This document shows, piece by piece, positions 10,721 to 21,332 of a stretch of 64,000 nucleotides of DNA; positions within the stretch are counted from its first letter, which is position 1; every line of letters begins with the position of its first letter. Below the pieces are notes generated by a model. That model had not been told where the DNA came from, searched no databases, and saw only the letters and a list, made by a program, of their open reading frames with translations. A program made the translations under genes and the position numbers. This stretch comes from Carposina sasakii. Its lineage: Eukaryota > Arthropoda > Insecta > Lepidoptera > Carposinidae. The DNA lies in the NCBI GenBank assembly GCA_014607495.2, contig CP053159.1:4161501-4225500 (forward strand), given 5' to 3'.

Positions 10721-11782
10721 ATTTGCTCCATAAAATCAACTATACAACTACAGTTGGTCCATACATACACATACACATCTAAGGATGTCAATTGGAACAT
10801 TATAGGAAACGTTTAATATCGCCTGAACTCGTTTGTATCGGTAATTGTAATAAATGAACTGCAACGCAACAAAGATGGCCCTTCTGGGACAGTATAAGAA
10901 TGATTGTAGACCATCCTTATACAAGAATACAAGATGGCAACGTGAAAAATTCCAGAGCGCTGCCCTTGTACAATATAATGTCCAAAAAAATCTATTACAT
11001 GATCTATTAAGGTATTTTCATAAGTGAAGTGAATTTACATGCACATTATCAACCAAACAAAAAGCCAAAACAACTTTACTCGTTACCATTTGGTCCATTT
11101 TCAATTTCAGATTCATTATTTTTGAGATTATTGCAGTGGAACAGCATTACAGAAGTCTACGTCATTACTACAAAAGTAATGAAAAGTTGCTGTAAAGTCG
11201 TAAATAAAGTCACACGGATAGCCCATGTACCTTTATTTTTAAGCTATGCCTCATACGAGTGTCCAACAAGCCCTGCGAAATCATCCCATCGTAATATAGA
11301 AGGTATTGCAGAAACGACAGATTTACTGTACGTATTTTCATATTAGCTTAGTTCTTGCCTATTAATAAACATTTGGCCACTAAATCTTAAAATCATGAGA
11401 TCTACATATGCATAAATAAATAAAATATATTTGTACTTACTTCGAATGGACAGAAGATTCCTTCTAGCAAAATTACCTTATGATGTATTGACCTACATCC
11501 TCCGGACTCTATATCTAACTAAACTTATGATCACTACAGTCTCAATGAGAAACCAAATCTGAGCACCTACCAAGCAATACGTTATGCTGTTGCATATGTT
11601 TTTTTATTTGGACCGTATTTATACAGTAACCTCAATAATCCTGATAATGCCACGAGTGCTCGAGTGGTGGCAGATATTAGAATAGAATGTTATTTCATAG
11701 GCATCTATAGATACATAGTTAACAAAAATAAAAGATACACTTAAGACAGTGAGAGAATCATACTTTTATATTGAAGGGGGCG
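10721..11782. other. AT-rich DNA, one unsupported 105-codon frame
   Basis: The frame at 11029-11346 (plus) opens on a non-ATG codon or weak context and shows no domain. I see no other gene, RNA or known repeat. Confidence 0.45.
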
Positions 11783-11873
11783 GCTGGATGAAACTGGATG
11801 GCAAAAACAGGAGATCGAGCCTTGAGGGAGTGCTCTGGGGGAGACCTACGTCCATTTGTGGACTGTGATAGGT
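11783..11873 (+). mobile_element. LINE 3' end
   Basis: Encodes a short tail around GSALGETYVHLWTVIG (CTCTGGGGGAGACCTACGTC, then TTGTGGACTGTGATAGG). This corresponds to the GEAYVQQWTAIG end of the other copies, 5' truncated. Confidence 0.68.
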
Positions 11874-12474
11874 ACTTATATTAAAACTGTGTCTGATCTT
11901 ACAGTAACCTATTCTATGACCCGTATGCAATAAGGAAACCGTTTCGGGCCCGCACGAAAATCGCTTCGGCGTGAGTTTCTCCCTCAGACACTAGTAGCCG
12001 TAATGATTGTATTCAATAGCTATTTCACGCTATCGCGATGAATTTCTTTCGATAGATTTAAATTGTTATTAGACTGTCAAGAATGAGATGAAAGAGGAAA
12101 GAAATTGTAGCAAGAGGAAGTTTTTTGAATTATTTAGGTACATTGAACAACTCAATCAAGGTGTCTATTTTGAAAATGTTTACTTTTCTAATGTGTAAGT
12201 GAAAAATAAATTTCATATTTTATCAAGACATGCACATAATAATTTAAACTAACATAATGTTATGTAGGTAATAACATAAGAATTAACTACGGGAAGATAA
12301 TTTTTAAAAAAAACAGCTTTGTCATATGGATATACAATTAATGTATATCATGCATTTCTAAACCAATGTATGTTTAAATGTATAATGTGTGTACTGTGCA
12401 CGTCACTTCTTAAAACTAATCATACAGGCCTGGGTAGAGCAATATGGAGCAACCGTAGACCTGAATGACCTGAA
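11874..12474. other. Unique DNA, no gene
   Basis: GC-richer near 11.94-12.03 kb (TTTCGGGCCCGCACGAAAAT). No recognised gene or repeat. Confidence 0.45.
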
Positions 12475-12603
12475 TGTGAGTTTGCAATTCGAACTCGTTC
12501 ACGTTAACGTGAAGCAGCCAACCAATCACTTTACAGCGTATTGACGTGATATAACGTTGAATAGTTAACGCTAAAACGAATGAGTTCGAAGTGAATACTC
12601 ACA
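12475..12603. mobile_element. Foldback MITE, family D (129 bp)
   Basis: The left end TGTGAGTTTGCAATTCGAAC pairs with the reverse complement of the right end, GTTCGAAGTGAATACTCACA. Inside, CGTTCACGTTAACG faces TAGTTAACGCTAAAACG. It is a short palindromic element without coding capacity. Only one copy is in the window. Confidence 0.65.
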
Positions 12604-13851
12604 CTAAGCCTTCAGAATACAATGCCCTTAAATACCTAAATTAGAATCATACAAATGTCTTCTAAAAAATCTTAAATTTTCAAGCCAGGGCTATAATAAC
12701 TCGACGTTCAGTGGTCTACTTTTATGAAATCAGGTCAACTACCCTATGTTACTATCTGCCAATCCAACGTCCAACTCTTGCGTTGACTAAACAGCCTGTG
12801 TCATTTGGCCGTTCTAAGCAAAATAAGCGAATATCTTTCGCATTTCTAGTACATATACATTTTTCTAGTACTCACTGGCTAGAAGCAATGTAAACACAGC
12901 TTCCGGCAATGTCAACACAACTCTATAGCCACTCCGCTAAAGCCGATTTCCCATTATCCGGCACATGTTTTCTTGCTTGGATGACACTGACAGAGAAGTG
13001 ACATAGACAAGAATCCATTACCGACTTTTCTAGTGATCTTTTGTTTTACGCCGTGAGAAATACCTTCATCTGAGGGAAATACAACCCTGTGTTTGCGGAA
13101 AAATCAGACAGGTATTGGCTTTGCGCATTTGGTTGAAAGTGGACGACCTGGAAACGGTCAATCTGGGATGTGGTCCTTTTGGGAATAGGTTATTTAAGGA
13201 TGTGGAAGTTATGGTTCAAAATTCTTTCGTGGCTTCGGATTTACATAAAGTTAAAATGTATGTACTACAACAGACCAAGAAAATGACTATCAATCCGCCT
13301 CTATAATTATTATATAAATTTTATAAATCAGAAAAAAAATATCCCAACGTTTAGGTTTAAAATTGTATTTGGTTACGGCAGAAACCCGTAGCTTTCGACT
13401 AGTTCTTCCTAGTTCCCACGTGATTAGGGATGATCCTATCCAAGGGTAGCATTTGCAGAAAGTACTTTCAAATATTCAGTACAATACCTAATCGCAACCT
13501 AACCAGTTATACCTTTACCGACTGTGTTTAATCGAGCTATAGAAACATCTTTCAATAGGAAGATCCTTGTTAGGAGACCATTTGGAAGTAAGTGGGAGGC
13601 TGAGTGGCTTCCGATTGCTTATAACGCCTACCATAGATACAGGTTTGTATAGCATCTTGGAAATTGTCTATTTTGTATGTACGCCCACTAATATCCTTGA
13701 TTTAGTTGATACTCAACGTTTAGAAAGTCTATATCGATTCGTAATTCTATTAATAGGTAGGGGAAATTGGAGAAATAAACTAATTGAATGTCTTAACTTC
13801 TTAGTTCTATTATTAATTCAAATTGTTTTTTTGTCAACTTTGTAAAACTTC
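12604..13851. other. Unique DNA with two unsupported frames
   Basis: A TTG-opened 63-codon frame at 13115-13306 (LKVDDLETVNLGCGPFGN and onward, stop TAA) has balanced codon use but no recognised domain. A 92-codon frame at 13567-13845 is hydrophobic toward its end and unrecognised. Neither has a convincing start or splice context. Confidence 0.35.
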
Positions 13852-13920
13852 TTCAGTCTATTGCAGTCCACTGAACGTAGGCCTACTAAGGCTACTGCTA
13901 TAGGGGGGTTTTTGTCCATA
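13852..13920 (-). mobile_element. LINE 3' end, rearranged
   Basis: CAGTCTATTGCAGTCCACTG, then AACGTAGGCCTACTAAGG and CTATAGGGGGGTTTTTGTCC. This is the reversed end of the LINE family also seen at 1.2 and 8.6 kb, with short internal losses. Confidence 0.68.
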
Positions 13921-14504
13921 GTTTAGTTTAGTTTGTAAAACTTACTTAATGAAAAAGTAACTAAATTTTATATAGGTAGTCTTAAAAAAGTCAAAAGACT
14001 CTTAATATTGTGATTAACTTTTAGTTATGCTAAGGAATTTAATCTGAACTACATACACAGAACCGCTCGCGCAGTTGACTTTTAGAATACTGACAGTCGA
14101 GTTGACTGCGACTGCAATGGTGGTCCGCGTATGATGATCACTGGCTAACGGCTATTTGTACATAGATATTCTCTATGTCTACTTATTTATATGTCTTGCG
14201 GTCTTGCTGACTTGTTCTTGAATTTAATTAAGCTCCGTTGAAAGAAGCATCCCTCAGTAGATGCTAATTGGTGTATTTACTGTCTTTCTTGGTACCCCAA
14301 GATAACAGAACAGTACTTTAATTTCTCATTGTAAATTGAATTTTGTCAATAAACTGTAAAATTACTGTCATTACTACAAAATATTGGAACTCCGAGAATA
14401 CCAATTTTCACCAAATATCTATTGACCGTCAAAATTATAATTTAAAGTTGAACATTCCTGACTTGTTTTAGGAATCCTAGATAGGATCTCAACCTAACAG
14501 TAAA
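13921..14504. other. AT-rich DNA, no gene
   Basis: Nothing recognised. Confidence 0.5.
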
Positions 14505-14553
14505 CTATTTTCATAGCATTTCGCTGAGCCCATTTGTTACACCTTGTATATAG
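14505..14553. mobile_element. MITE family A, right-end fragment
   Basis: TTCATAGCATTTCGCTGAGC, then CCATTTGTTACACCTTGTATA, matches the right end of family A (TTCGCTTAACATACCC to GTTACACCCTGTA). The left part is missing. Confidence 0.65.
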
Positions 14554-14635
14554 AGGCAGAGCATTCCAACCTATCCATCTCCGTTGCTCCTATAGACTGA
14601 CGTGTAAGAACATTGAAAAATCAGCATCCTTCAGT

Positions 14636-14840
14636 ACAGGACTGTCGCGGATCATTCCCGAATACGGCATAACGGATTGTCGTTTGTATAGCATTAGTTT
14701 GTTGTTATCTGTGGTGCGCTGGCGCCGCGGAGGGAGTGACGGAGGTTCAGAGGTTGAAGGAGGTTTAAATGTGTTCTCCGACATTTGAAATAGCATGAAT
14801 GGGCTTGATAATAGATTTTATTTTATTGAAATTTGCAGCG
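14636..14840 (+). repeat. Tandem direct repeat, unit 1
   Basis: ACAGGACTGTCGCGGATCAT to ATTGAAATTTGCAGCG. It recurs at 15057-15260 with scattered substitutions and small indels. It includes a GC-rich core, GTGCGCTGGCGCCGCGGA. The 84-codon plus and 68-codon minus frames in it are not conserved in unit 2, so it is not coding. Confidence 0.85.
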
Positions 14841-15056
14841 TTTGCAGCATTATAAGTTTCTATCATTGATTTTATCCTACAGGTAAAATATGAAATCAGT
14901 AGGGTAAGCATGAACCTTTTTACGCGCCGTAACGCTATCGACTTGCAAGCAAAATCTATGCGATAATTATAAGAGTTGGACGATACGGACTATCGAGAGG
15001 GTTGCGCTTGCCCCGCAGGTGTTCCCTTTGTTAATTTGTGATTTTTTCTTTGATAG

Positions 15057-15260
15057 ACAGGACTGTCGCGGATCATTCCCGAATACGGCATAAAATATTG
15101 TCGTTTGTATAGCATTAGCTTGTTGTTATCTCTGGCACGCTGGCGCCGCGGAAGGTGTGGCGGAGGTTCAAGTTGAAGACGGTTTCAATGTGTTCTCCAA
15201 TATTTAAAATAGCATGAATGGGTTTGATAAATAGATTTAGGTTTGTTGAACTTTGTAGCA
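15057..15260 (+). repeat. Tandem direct repeat, unit 2
   Basis: Second copy, offset 421 bp from unit 1. It keeps GACTGTCGCGGATCATTCCC and CTGGCGCCGCGGAAGG. The sequence between the units (14.84-15.06 kb) is not repeated. Confidence 0.85.
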
Positions 15261-15277
15261 TAGATTTAATATATACA

Positions 15278-15335
15278 TAGAAAGAAACATAACGCCTATG
15301 TTCCATAGGGGTAGGCAGAGACTATAGAGATCCAA
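15278..15335 (-). repeat. Interspersed repeat tail fragment
   Basis: AACGCCTATGTTCCATAGGG then GTAGGCAGAGACTATAGAG. This is the reversed, decayed form of the tail at 5860-5944. Confidence 0.5.
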
Positions 15336-15340
15336 TTTAG

Positions 15341-15928
15341 TACGTTCCAAATATTCCTCTCGCGCCCTAAATTTCTTCAGTTAATTTCTGCATTTTGCTT
15401 TAATCGAGTCCAATTTTACCTACAATATTTTTCGTCGTCTTTCATTTTGCATATTAACTGGGGTTAATATAAAAAAAATCAATAATATCGATGTTATTAT
15501 TGGGTGACATATAAAATATTTCATACCAGTGAAACATGCAGAATAAACGACAGATACGAATGAAAAGAGAAACGTCTGATAATATGCTTTTGCTCTATTC
15601 GTAGACCAAACAGATATTTTCTTATTTAAAATTGCCCATCGTCATCCGTATGATATCTCCTTATTTAGTATTTTTTAGAATAAAAACGCAATTCGGACAT
15701 TGGATGTACCTATGACGTTAAAAAAACATTCAATATGGCTATCACAAGAAGGATTCTATGTACTTATTATGAAGGCGAATATTCAACTAACAAGTGTTAT
15801 CGAGTGAAACATTGTATCAAAAAACTTAAATTCCTTCCATACTTCATTGATGACACTGATGACATAAACATTGTAAGTATTAAAGCTATCAAAGGTGGGC
15901 AGCAGCTCTTTTCCTGTTAATAATATAA
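15341..15928. other. AT-rich DNA
   Basis: A 61-codon frame at 15735-15920 precedes the LINE remnant and might be its eroded upstream part, but I cannot match it to a motif. No gene is supported. Confidence 0.4.
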
Positions 15929-16811
15929 TCCACAAAAGCCTTAGATGAACAACAGCCTCGGGAACAAGCTGGGTTTAGGGAATGCTTCTCAACGATAGAT
16001 CATATATTTACACTGACTGACTCAGTGTATAGAAAGATACAATGAATACAAAAAGAAATTGTATCTGGCATTCGTCGATTATACCAAAGCACTCGATTTA
16101 CCATAAACATCTATGGAAGAGCCTACAAAAACAAGGCATAGAAGAAAAATACATATCCATACTTAAAATTATTTACTGAAACTGCAAAGCCAAAATAAAA
16201 ACAGAGTCGATCGAACCTGCATTTGATATATAGCGAGGAGTAAAGCAAGGAGATCCTGTCTCACCAAAATTATTTACTGCCATTTTAGAGTCGATGTTTC
16301 GGGAGCTCGATTGGTCGTCATATGGATTAAACATAAACGGTGAACAGTTACGCATCTGTGCTTTGCTGACGACATCGTAATCCTGTCAGAATCTCACCAA
16401 GCAAAAAATAGGATTGTACATAAACCTCTCCAAAACAAAAGTAATGACGAGCGGAGAAGAGATCCCAATTACTGTAAATAGTACTAAAATAGAATATGTT
16501 AGCGAGTATATATATTTGGGTCAACTGATAGCATTCCACGATGCCACCACAAAGGAAATAGATCGTAGAATAGCCAACTCGTGGAAGAAATACTGGGCAA
16601 ACAAGGATATATTCAAAAGTCGTTTACCAATACACCTGAAAAAGCGCTTGATGGATACTCCTTACTCTACGGATGTCAGACATGGGCACTGACTAGAAAT
16701 CTTGTACAGAAGATTGTCACCTTCCAAAGGGCGGCAGAGCGCTCGATAATGGGTCTCAAACTAAAAGACAAAGTCAGACACATAGAAATACGACAAAAGA
16801 CAAAAGTCTAA
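15929..16811 (+). pseudogene. Decayed LINE reverse transcriptase (RTE-like)
   Basis: Pieces of one reverse transcriptase lie in order but in three frames. 15929-16018 reads ALDEQQPREQAGFR and FSTIDHIFTL. 16040-16110 reads KKKLYLAFVDYTKA. Next is GVKQGDPVSPKLFTAILESM near 16.23-16.29 kb, then FADDIVIL near 16.36-16.38 kb, reached only after a frameshift, so the catalytic aspartates survive. 16414-16692 reads INLSKTKVM and YIYLGQLIAF, followed by the WKKYW segment. 16640-16811 reads YGCQTWALTR and LKLKDKVRHIEIRQKTKV. At least two frameshifts or short deletions and several stops make it inactive. The EN domain is absent. The clade is judged from the protein pattern only. Confidence 0.9.
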
Positions 16812-16923
16812 ATATTATGCATGTATTTAATAAATTTTATTAATAATATGGAAATTTGTAATGGTATAAGTGATACTTATATAGAATAACAAAGGGAATT
16901 AATTAGAGGCTATTTTATTTTAT

Positions 16924-16975
16924 TAGGTGCAAACATTGATATGATGAATATTGATGTTTGTTTCCGAGTCATGAA
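16924..16975 (+). mobile_element. SINE body fragment
   Basis: TAGGTGCAAACATTGATATG, then ATGAATATTGATGTTTGTTT and CCGAGTCATGAAT. This is the central part of the tRNA-derived SINE at 38.5 and 44.2 kb, lacking head and tail. Confidence 0.75.
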
Positions 16976-17071
16976 TATAATCCTAAAATCACACTGCTTA
17001 CTCGTATATAGGGAAATAAAGGCTATTTTATTTTATTTATTTATTTAATATAATCCTAAAATCACACTGCG
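16974..17071 (+). repeat. Short duplication bracketing 50 bp
   Basis: ATATAATCCTAAAATCACAC-TGC occurs at about 16975-16998 and again at about 17048-17071. GGCTATTTTATTTTAT also occurs twice nearby (16.91 and 17.03 kb). It looks like a local slippage or target-site event next to a SINE and a LINE end. Confidence 0.7.
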
Positions 17072-17196
17072 GTCACCAACCCGCCAGCCCAGCGTGGTGA
17101 CTATAGCCAAAAAAAACCCTAGAAAAGCAGCCTCGTGACGTGCCCTTCTCTGGGGGAGGCCTACGTGCAGCAGAAGACTGCAATAAGCTGATGTGT
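17071..17196 (+). mobile_element. LINE 3' end
   Basis: CGGTCACCAACCCGCCAGCC, then CAGCGTGGTGACTATAGCC, then CTGGGGGAGGCCTACGTGC and AGACTGCAATAAGCTGATG. It is collinear with 35.86-35.98 kb. This is the end of the ORF plus the GAT-type tail. Confidence 0.78.
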
Positions 17197-18684
17197 GTAT
17201 ATGTGTGACTGAATATTAAAAATATAAAAGTTAATCATTAATCATTCTCGTATTTAAAATAAAACCATTTACGCCACTAAACAGTCTATATTATCTGTAG
17301 ATGGTCTAGCTAAAAGCTACAATCAAAGACCCTTGCATCGCGCCATGACTACAATAGTAGATAATAAGTTTCCTTACAATTTCTGAGCTTTGTCGTTACT
17401 CGGGTTCATTCATTTGTTTGTTACCTAGATCCATTTGTTGGGTAGACAGCAGTCTAAACTATTGTGATATAGGTCCCATTATGTATATTACTGAAGCTTC
17501 CTTAAAGCTGTATAATATACATGCGGACCAGTAAATAGTCTACAATGTGAAAATATGTATAGTGTGGGGTTCCCATCAGTATAAAGACACTTCTAAGATA
17601 TTTCTTCAAATTAATGTAATGGCTATATTATTTGTTTTTTATTACCTTTTAAAAGGACTAATTAGGTCATGAATGTGGCATATCAAGAGACATCTCCTCG
17701 TTTAACTTCTTTAGAATTCTAGTTTCTTTACTATAATATTATCTTTAGCTTGTATTACCGAAGGGTGCACAGTTTAAATGGACCTTTATTTTCCTAACCG
17801 AGTTCCCTTTCAGGTTCAATAGAACTAAACATAAACTTACCGTTCTTAGAACAGTTAGACTAAGACTATTTAAATAGTTTAATGTACCAAAGCGAAGTGC
17901 AAAATATATTGTATATTATACAATTAGAATGACAGTGGCGCAAATATTTGACACGTCTACGTCTAAAGGAGTCTGCTCACTGATCTTAAATAAACACAAC
18001 ATAGGAACGTGTCAGGAACGTATCAATTACGGCAAAATCTCGATGAGTATAAATACATTGCCAAACCGTGCTACTAGTTATCTTTTGGCCCAAGTATGTA
18101 TATTTCGAAGGCATATTGCTGGAATAGCATAAGCTATGTAAGGAGGCAATTAGGCTTCTAGCACTTCATCATTAATTTGGTTAGGTTATGCTAGAACTGT
18201 TAATTATTTTAACGCATAAAATCATACAAACATGCCTGATACGTTTCAATGACGGTCTTGCCATGATGTAATTATTAGGCATACTCCTTAAATGTTTATG
18301 AAACACCAGTGTATTTTCTGTATTCTACTATTGGTGTTGTTGTGAATGTCAGTCAATCACATCCACTTACGTCAAACTTGAAGTTGAGATAGTTTTGTAT
18401 TAGGTCCTATTGTCCTATTTCATAGGACGTGATATAGATTTCGTGTTCATATTAGTTTTGTGTAACGTTCAACATTTTACACGATACACCAACTTTGCAT
18501 AGATTAGATGCTCTTATGAACTGAAATTACTTTTTAAAAAACCTACCGCGTGGAAATTTTAATCCTGTGTCACTCACGACTTAGACAAATCTCATGATTA
18601 ATATATACATACGCTCGAAAAACATAACCCTCCTTCTAGCGCAAATAGGTAAAAACTAGGTAGCTAATAGAACTAACTAATATA
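17197..18684. other. AT-rich DNA, no gene
   Basis: A 67-codon frame at 17929-18132 has no motif. Nothing else is recognised. Confidence 0.5.
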
Positions 18685-19015
18685 TACAGGGTGATTTTTG
18701 GTCGTCAACGTTCCCGAAAACTACGGATTCTCCTCATCATCACGTTTTTTCTCCAGGGTCCGGGAAGTGTCTTTTCCAAAATATTAGGGTCAAAGTTGAG
18801 TAAATAGACTGCGTTTTTCTGCATAAATGCAAAGCGCGCGTACGGATTTTTTCACGAAAAATAATTAATATCTGTCTAATCCTAGACTGAATAAATTTCG
18901 CACGTAAGGAATAATTTTTTTTTTCAAAAAAAAAAAAAAATTCCGAATTTTTTTTGGCAAAACTTACTTTATTTCATGCGTACCCTTCGAGGTGGCCACA
19001 AAAAAACACCCTTTA
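18685..19015 (+). mobile_element. MITE, family B (331 bp)
   Basis: TACAGGGTGATTTTTGGTCG to CACCCTTTA. The internal strings GACTGCGTTTTTCTGCATAA, ATTAATATCTGTCTA and CTTACTTTATTTCATGCGTA match the other family B copies. A run of about 14 A sits near the right end. Confidence 0.85.
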
Positions 19016-19354
19016 GACATTTTGTTAGGCTCCGCTTTTTCCTCACATAACAAAGCACGTGGAATCCTTACTGAATAACGTAATAGAAAAGCCGAGCTTT
19101 TACTAGAAATGCACTTCGCATTTACACTTTTTTATCATACTTCATTAATAGTGGTGTTATTAAAATTTCTTATACCTGATTTTACCTTCTTCATTCTATA
19201 TGTTCATTACATATTCACACATGGTCTATCTATGCAAAATATTACAAAGTGTATTATAATTGCTTAGAATAATGATTCGCTCGGGAGCGAAGACCTATCA
19301 TTAATCTAAGTTTAATTGTTATAATTGTAATTTACAATTATACTTTTTCTTTTA
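19016..19354. other. AT-rich DNA, no gene
   Basis: Nothing recognised. Confidence 0.5.
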
Positions 19355-19359
19355 ATATT

Positions 19360-19783
19360 TTACACCGGGGAGTTTACCCATTGGCTCACTAGATGTCGCT
19401 ATAGCAGAATAGAACGCGATATCGTTTATAGCATGTTCTGTTGTAGTCGGCGTGTTTAATTTATGTGTCTGATCGCAAACGTTCCAGGCTTGCCCAAACA
19501 TACGGGGTTTTTGTAAGTGGGTCGCTCGGATATATTCCCGAATGCGGGACCGAACGTGAGCCGTATAAATACGCAATCTCGGCCGACGGATCAGTTATTC
19601 AATCTTTGATAGTTGAATAAACAAGAAGGAAAACTAAAAGTTATATGAAGAAGTTTAAGTGAACTATATGCTGTGTTATGTATTAGTGCTGGAATTTTGT
19701 AACTCCTCCACCCAATAAAGAGTTCTCACCTACGCCTACCTTTTAATCGGCAGCTCCGAATCACCCGTACCCAGTACGTAACA
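19360..19783 (+). mobile_element. 5' LTR of non-autonomous LTR retrotransposon
   Basis: Long direct repeat with 20921-21327. Shared blocks include CGGGGAGTTTACCCATTGGC, GGTCGCTCGGATATATTCCC, CTCCACCCAATAAAGAG (a polyadenylation-like signal) and CCAGTACGTAACA at the end. The expected TGTTA start is mutated here. The 5 bp before it (ATATT, 19355-19359) match the 5 bp after the 3' LTR. Confidence 0.88.
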
Positions 19784-20920
19784 ATTAGGAAAGTGAGGAT
19801 TTGGAGTAGAATGTCTTGTCACAGAAGGCATGGAGCGAAGGTGAGTCGGTGAGCCGAAGACCGTAATCTGCTCGTGCAATAGCAGCGGCGACATCACCTT
19901 GTGAATCTATGCTTCGAGATGTTTTAGTCAAAATGCAAATGAAGATATTGGAGGGGCTTAGCAAGTAAACATTTCAACGAGCTGAAATACTTATGGAACT
20001 ACTGCAAGACCTGGGATTAAGTCAGTTGGGAATATCAGAAAGTGGTCTCTGACTGGACGACCCGTTTAACATCTGCACAGACGTGAGGCAAAGTCTTAAG
20101 GACTCACCAGGAGCCGCACTCGGAGGCAGTGCACGGGGCGGCTAGGGGGTAAGTATGGATAGTGGATCCGGAGGAAGACTACTCAATATCAAGGTACAGC
20201 GAATGTGAAGACATCCGCATGGACGTATGGAGTCGGAGGTGGAGATTACGCCAGGAGCCGCACTCGGGAGAAGTGCGTATTGGTCAAGGAGATGAGGCAG
20301 ACCGAGGTGGATGGAGGATCTGGAATTTGGCTCCAATGTTGGCTGCAGTGAGCTTGACCACATGGGATGTGCGAGGAGAATGAAGTGATTGCCGAAAAGG
20401 AGTAAGGATTGTGGTGACACAGAGGCACCTGTGGTGATGTGAAACAGGTGGAAATCCTGAAAGAAGAGTGGGAGTTGGTTCTGGCTGATGGAAGAAGGAT
20501 ATATGAAATGGACTGGAACAGTTGGTCTACAGATAGAAGATCGGATGGATGACAGCGCTGCAGAAAAGCGAAGACATGGAGTAGGAAACAGGATTTGAGA
20601 ATATTGCCTTTGAACAAGGAACGGGAAGTGAATGCGCGTAATGGTGTTTGCTGCTCAACAAGTGGGAGTATTGGTTTGATGTTGAGTGCATATGTGGAGA
20701 CTATAAGCAACTAGTTAACGCAGAAGAAGAACAGCGGGATTGTTTGTGTGGCTGCATATCCTGTGCGGCGTAAAGAGAAGGCACCTATTTATGGAAGATA
20801 TGGTTTGTGCCGAGCAGGGTAGTTGCCCGACGACGATCGCAGGATGCTGAGGAAGAGACGTAATGTTCGTGCGCTTTGTGGCGGCAGCGATTGTTCGGGA
20901 CGAACATTCTAAAGGGGGCA
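19784..20920 (+). mobile_element. Internal region of LTR element, no pol
   Basis: About 1.14 kb between the LTRs. A short frame reads MLRDVLVKMQMKILEGLSK then a stop, then TFQRAEILMELLQDLGLSQL, which might be a gag relic. Two to three GGAGCCGCACTCGG-type repeats occur at 20.11 and 20.26 kb. It ends with CGGGACGAACATTCTAAAGG and GGGCA, a purine tract placed as in Ty3/gypsy-like elements. No protease, reverse transcriptase or integrase motif is seen, so the element is a deletion derivative or TRIM/LARD type. The 154-codon minus frame at 20246-20710 is antisense to this purine-rich strand and is not a gene. Confidence 0.75.
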
Positions 20921-21327
20921 TGTTAATCGGGGAGTTTACCCATTGGCTCAAATGTCTTAAGAATAGAACGCGATATTTTACTAGATGTTCTGTTGTAGTC
21001 CGGCGTTTTAATTTATGTGTCGTTGAATGAACGCCCGAGAACGTTCAGGCTTGCCCACAACGGGGTTTTTGTATGGGTCGCTCGGATATATTCCCGATTT
21101 ACCACTAGCCGTATAAATACGGCGAATCTCGGCCGACAAGTCTTATACTTTTAAGATGAAGCTACAACTAAGGAAAACGATACCAGCAATTGATAGTGAA
21201 GAAGTTTACAGTGAACTGGCTGTGTTAAGTGAAGTGCTAATTTTGAACCTCCTCCACCCAATAAAGAGCTAACACCTACGCACCTTTTAATCGACAGCTC
21301 CGGATCACCCGTAACCAGTACGTAACA
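20921..21327 (+). mobile_element. 3' LTR of the same element
   Basis: Starts TGTTAATCGGGGAG and ends GTAACA, giving perfect TGTTA...TAACA termini. It is followed by ATATT, the target duplication. It differs from the 5' LTR by block losses and substitutions, for example in the stretch after CATTGGCTCA. Confidence 0.9.
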
Positions 21328-21332
21328 ATATT

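Noticed and set aside
11029..11346. 105-codon plus frame
   Set aside because: No domain, poor start context and no splice or promoter signs. This length is expected by chance in a window of this size.
20246..20710. Longest open frame of the window (154 codons, minus)
   Set aside because: It is antisense to the purine-rich interior of an LTR element. The long frame follows from low stop content on the complementary strand. No domain.
19360..21327. Endogenous retrovirus with envelope
   Set aside because: The interior is only ~1.1 kb and shows no env, pol or protease motif.
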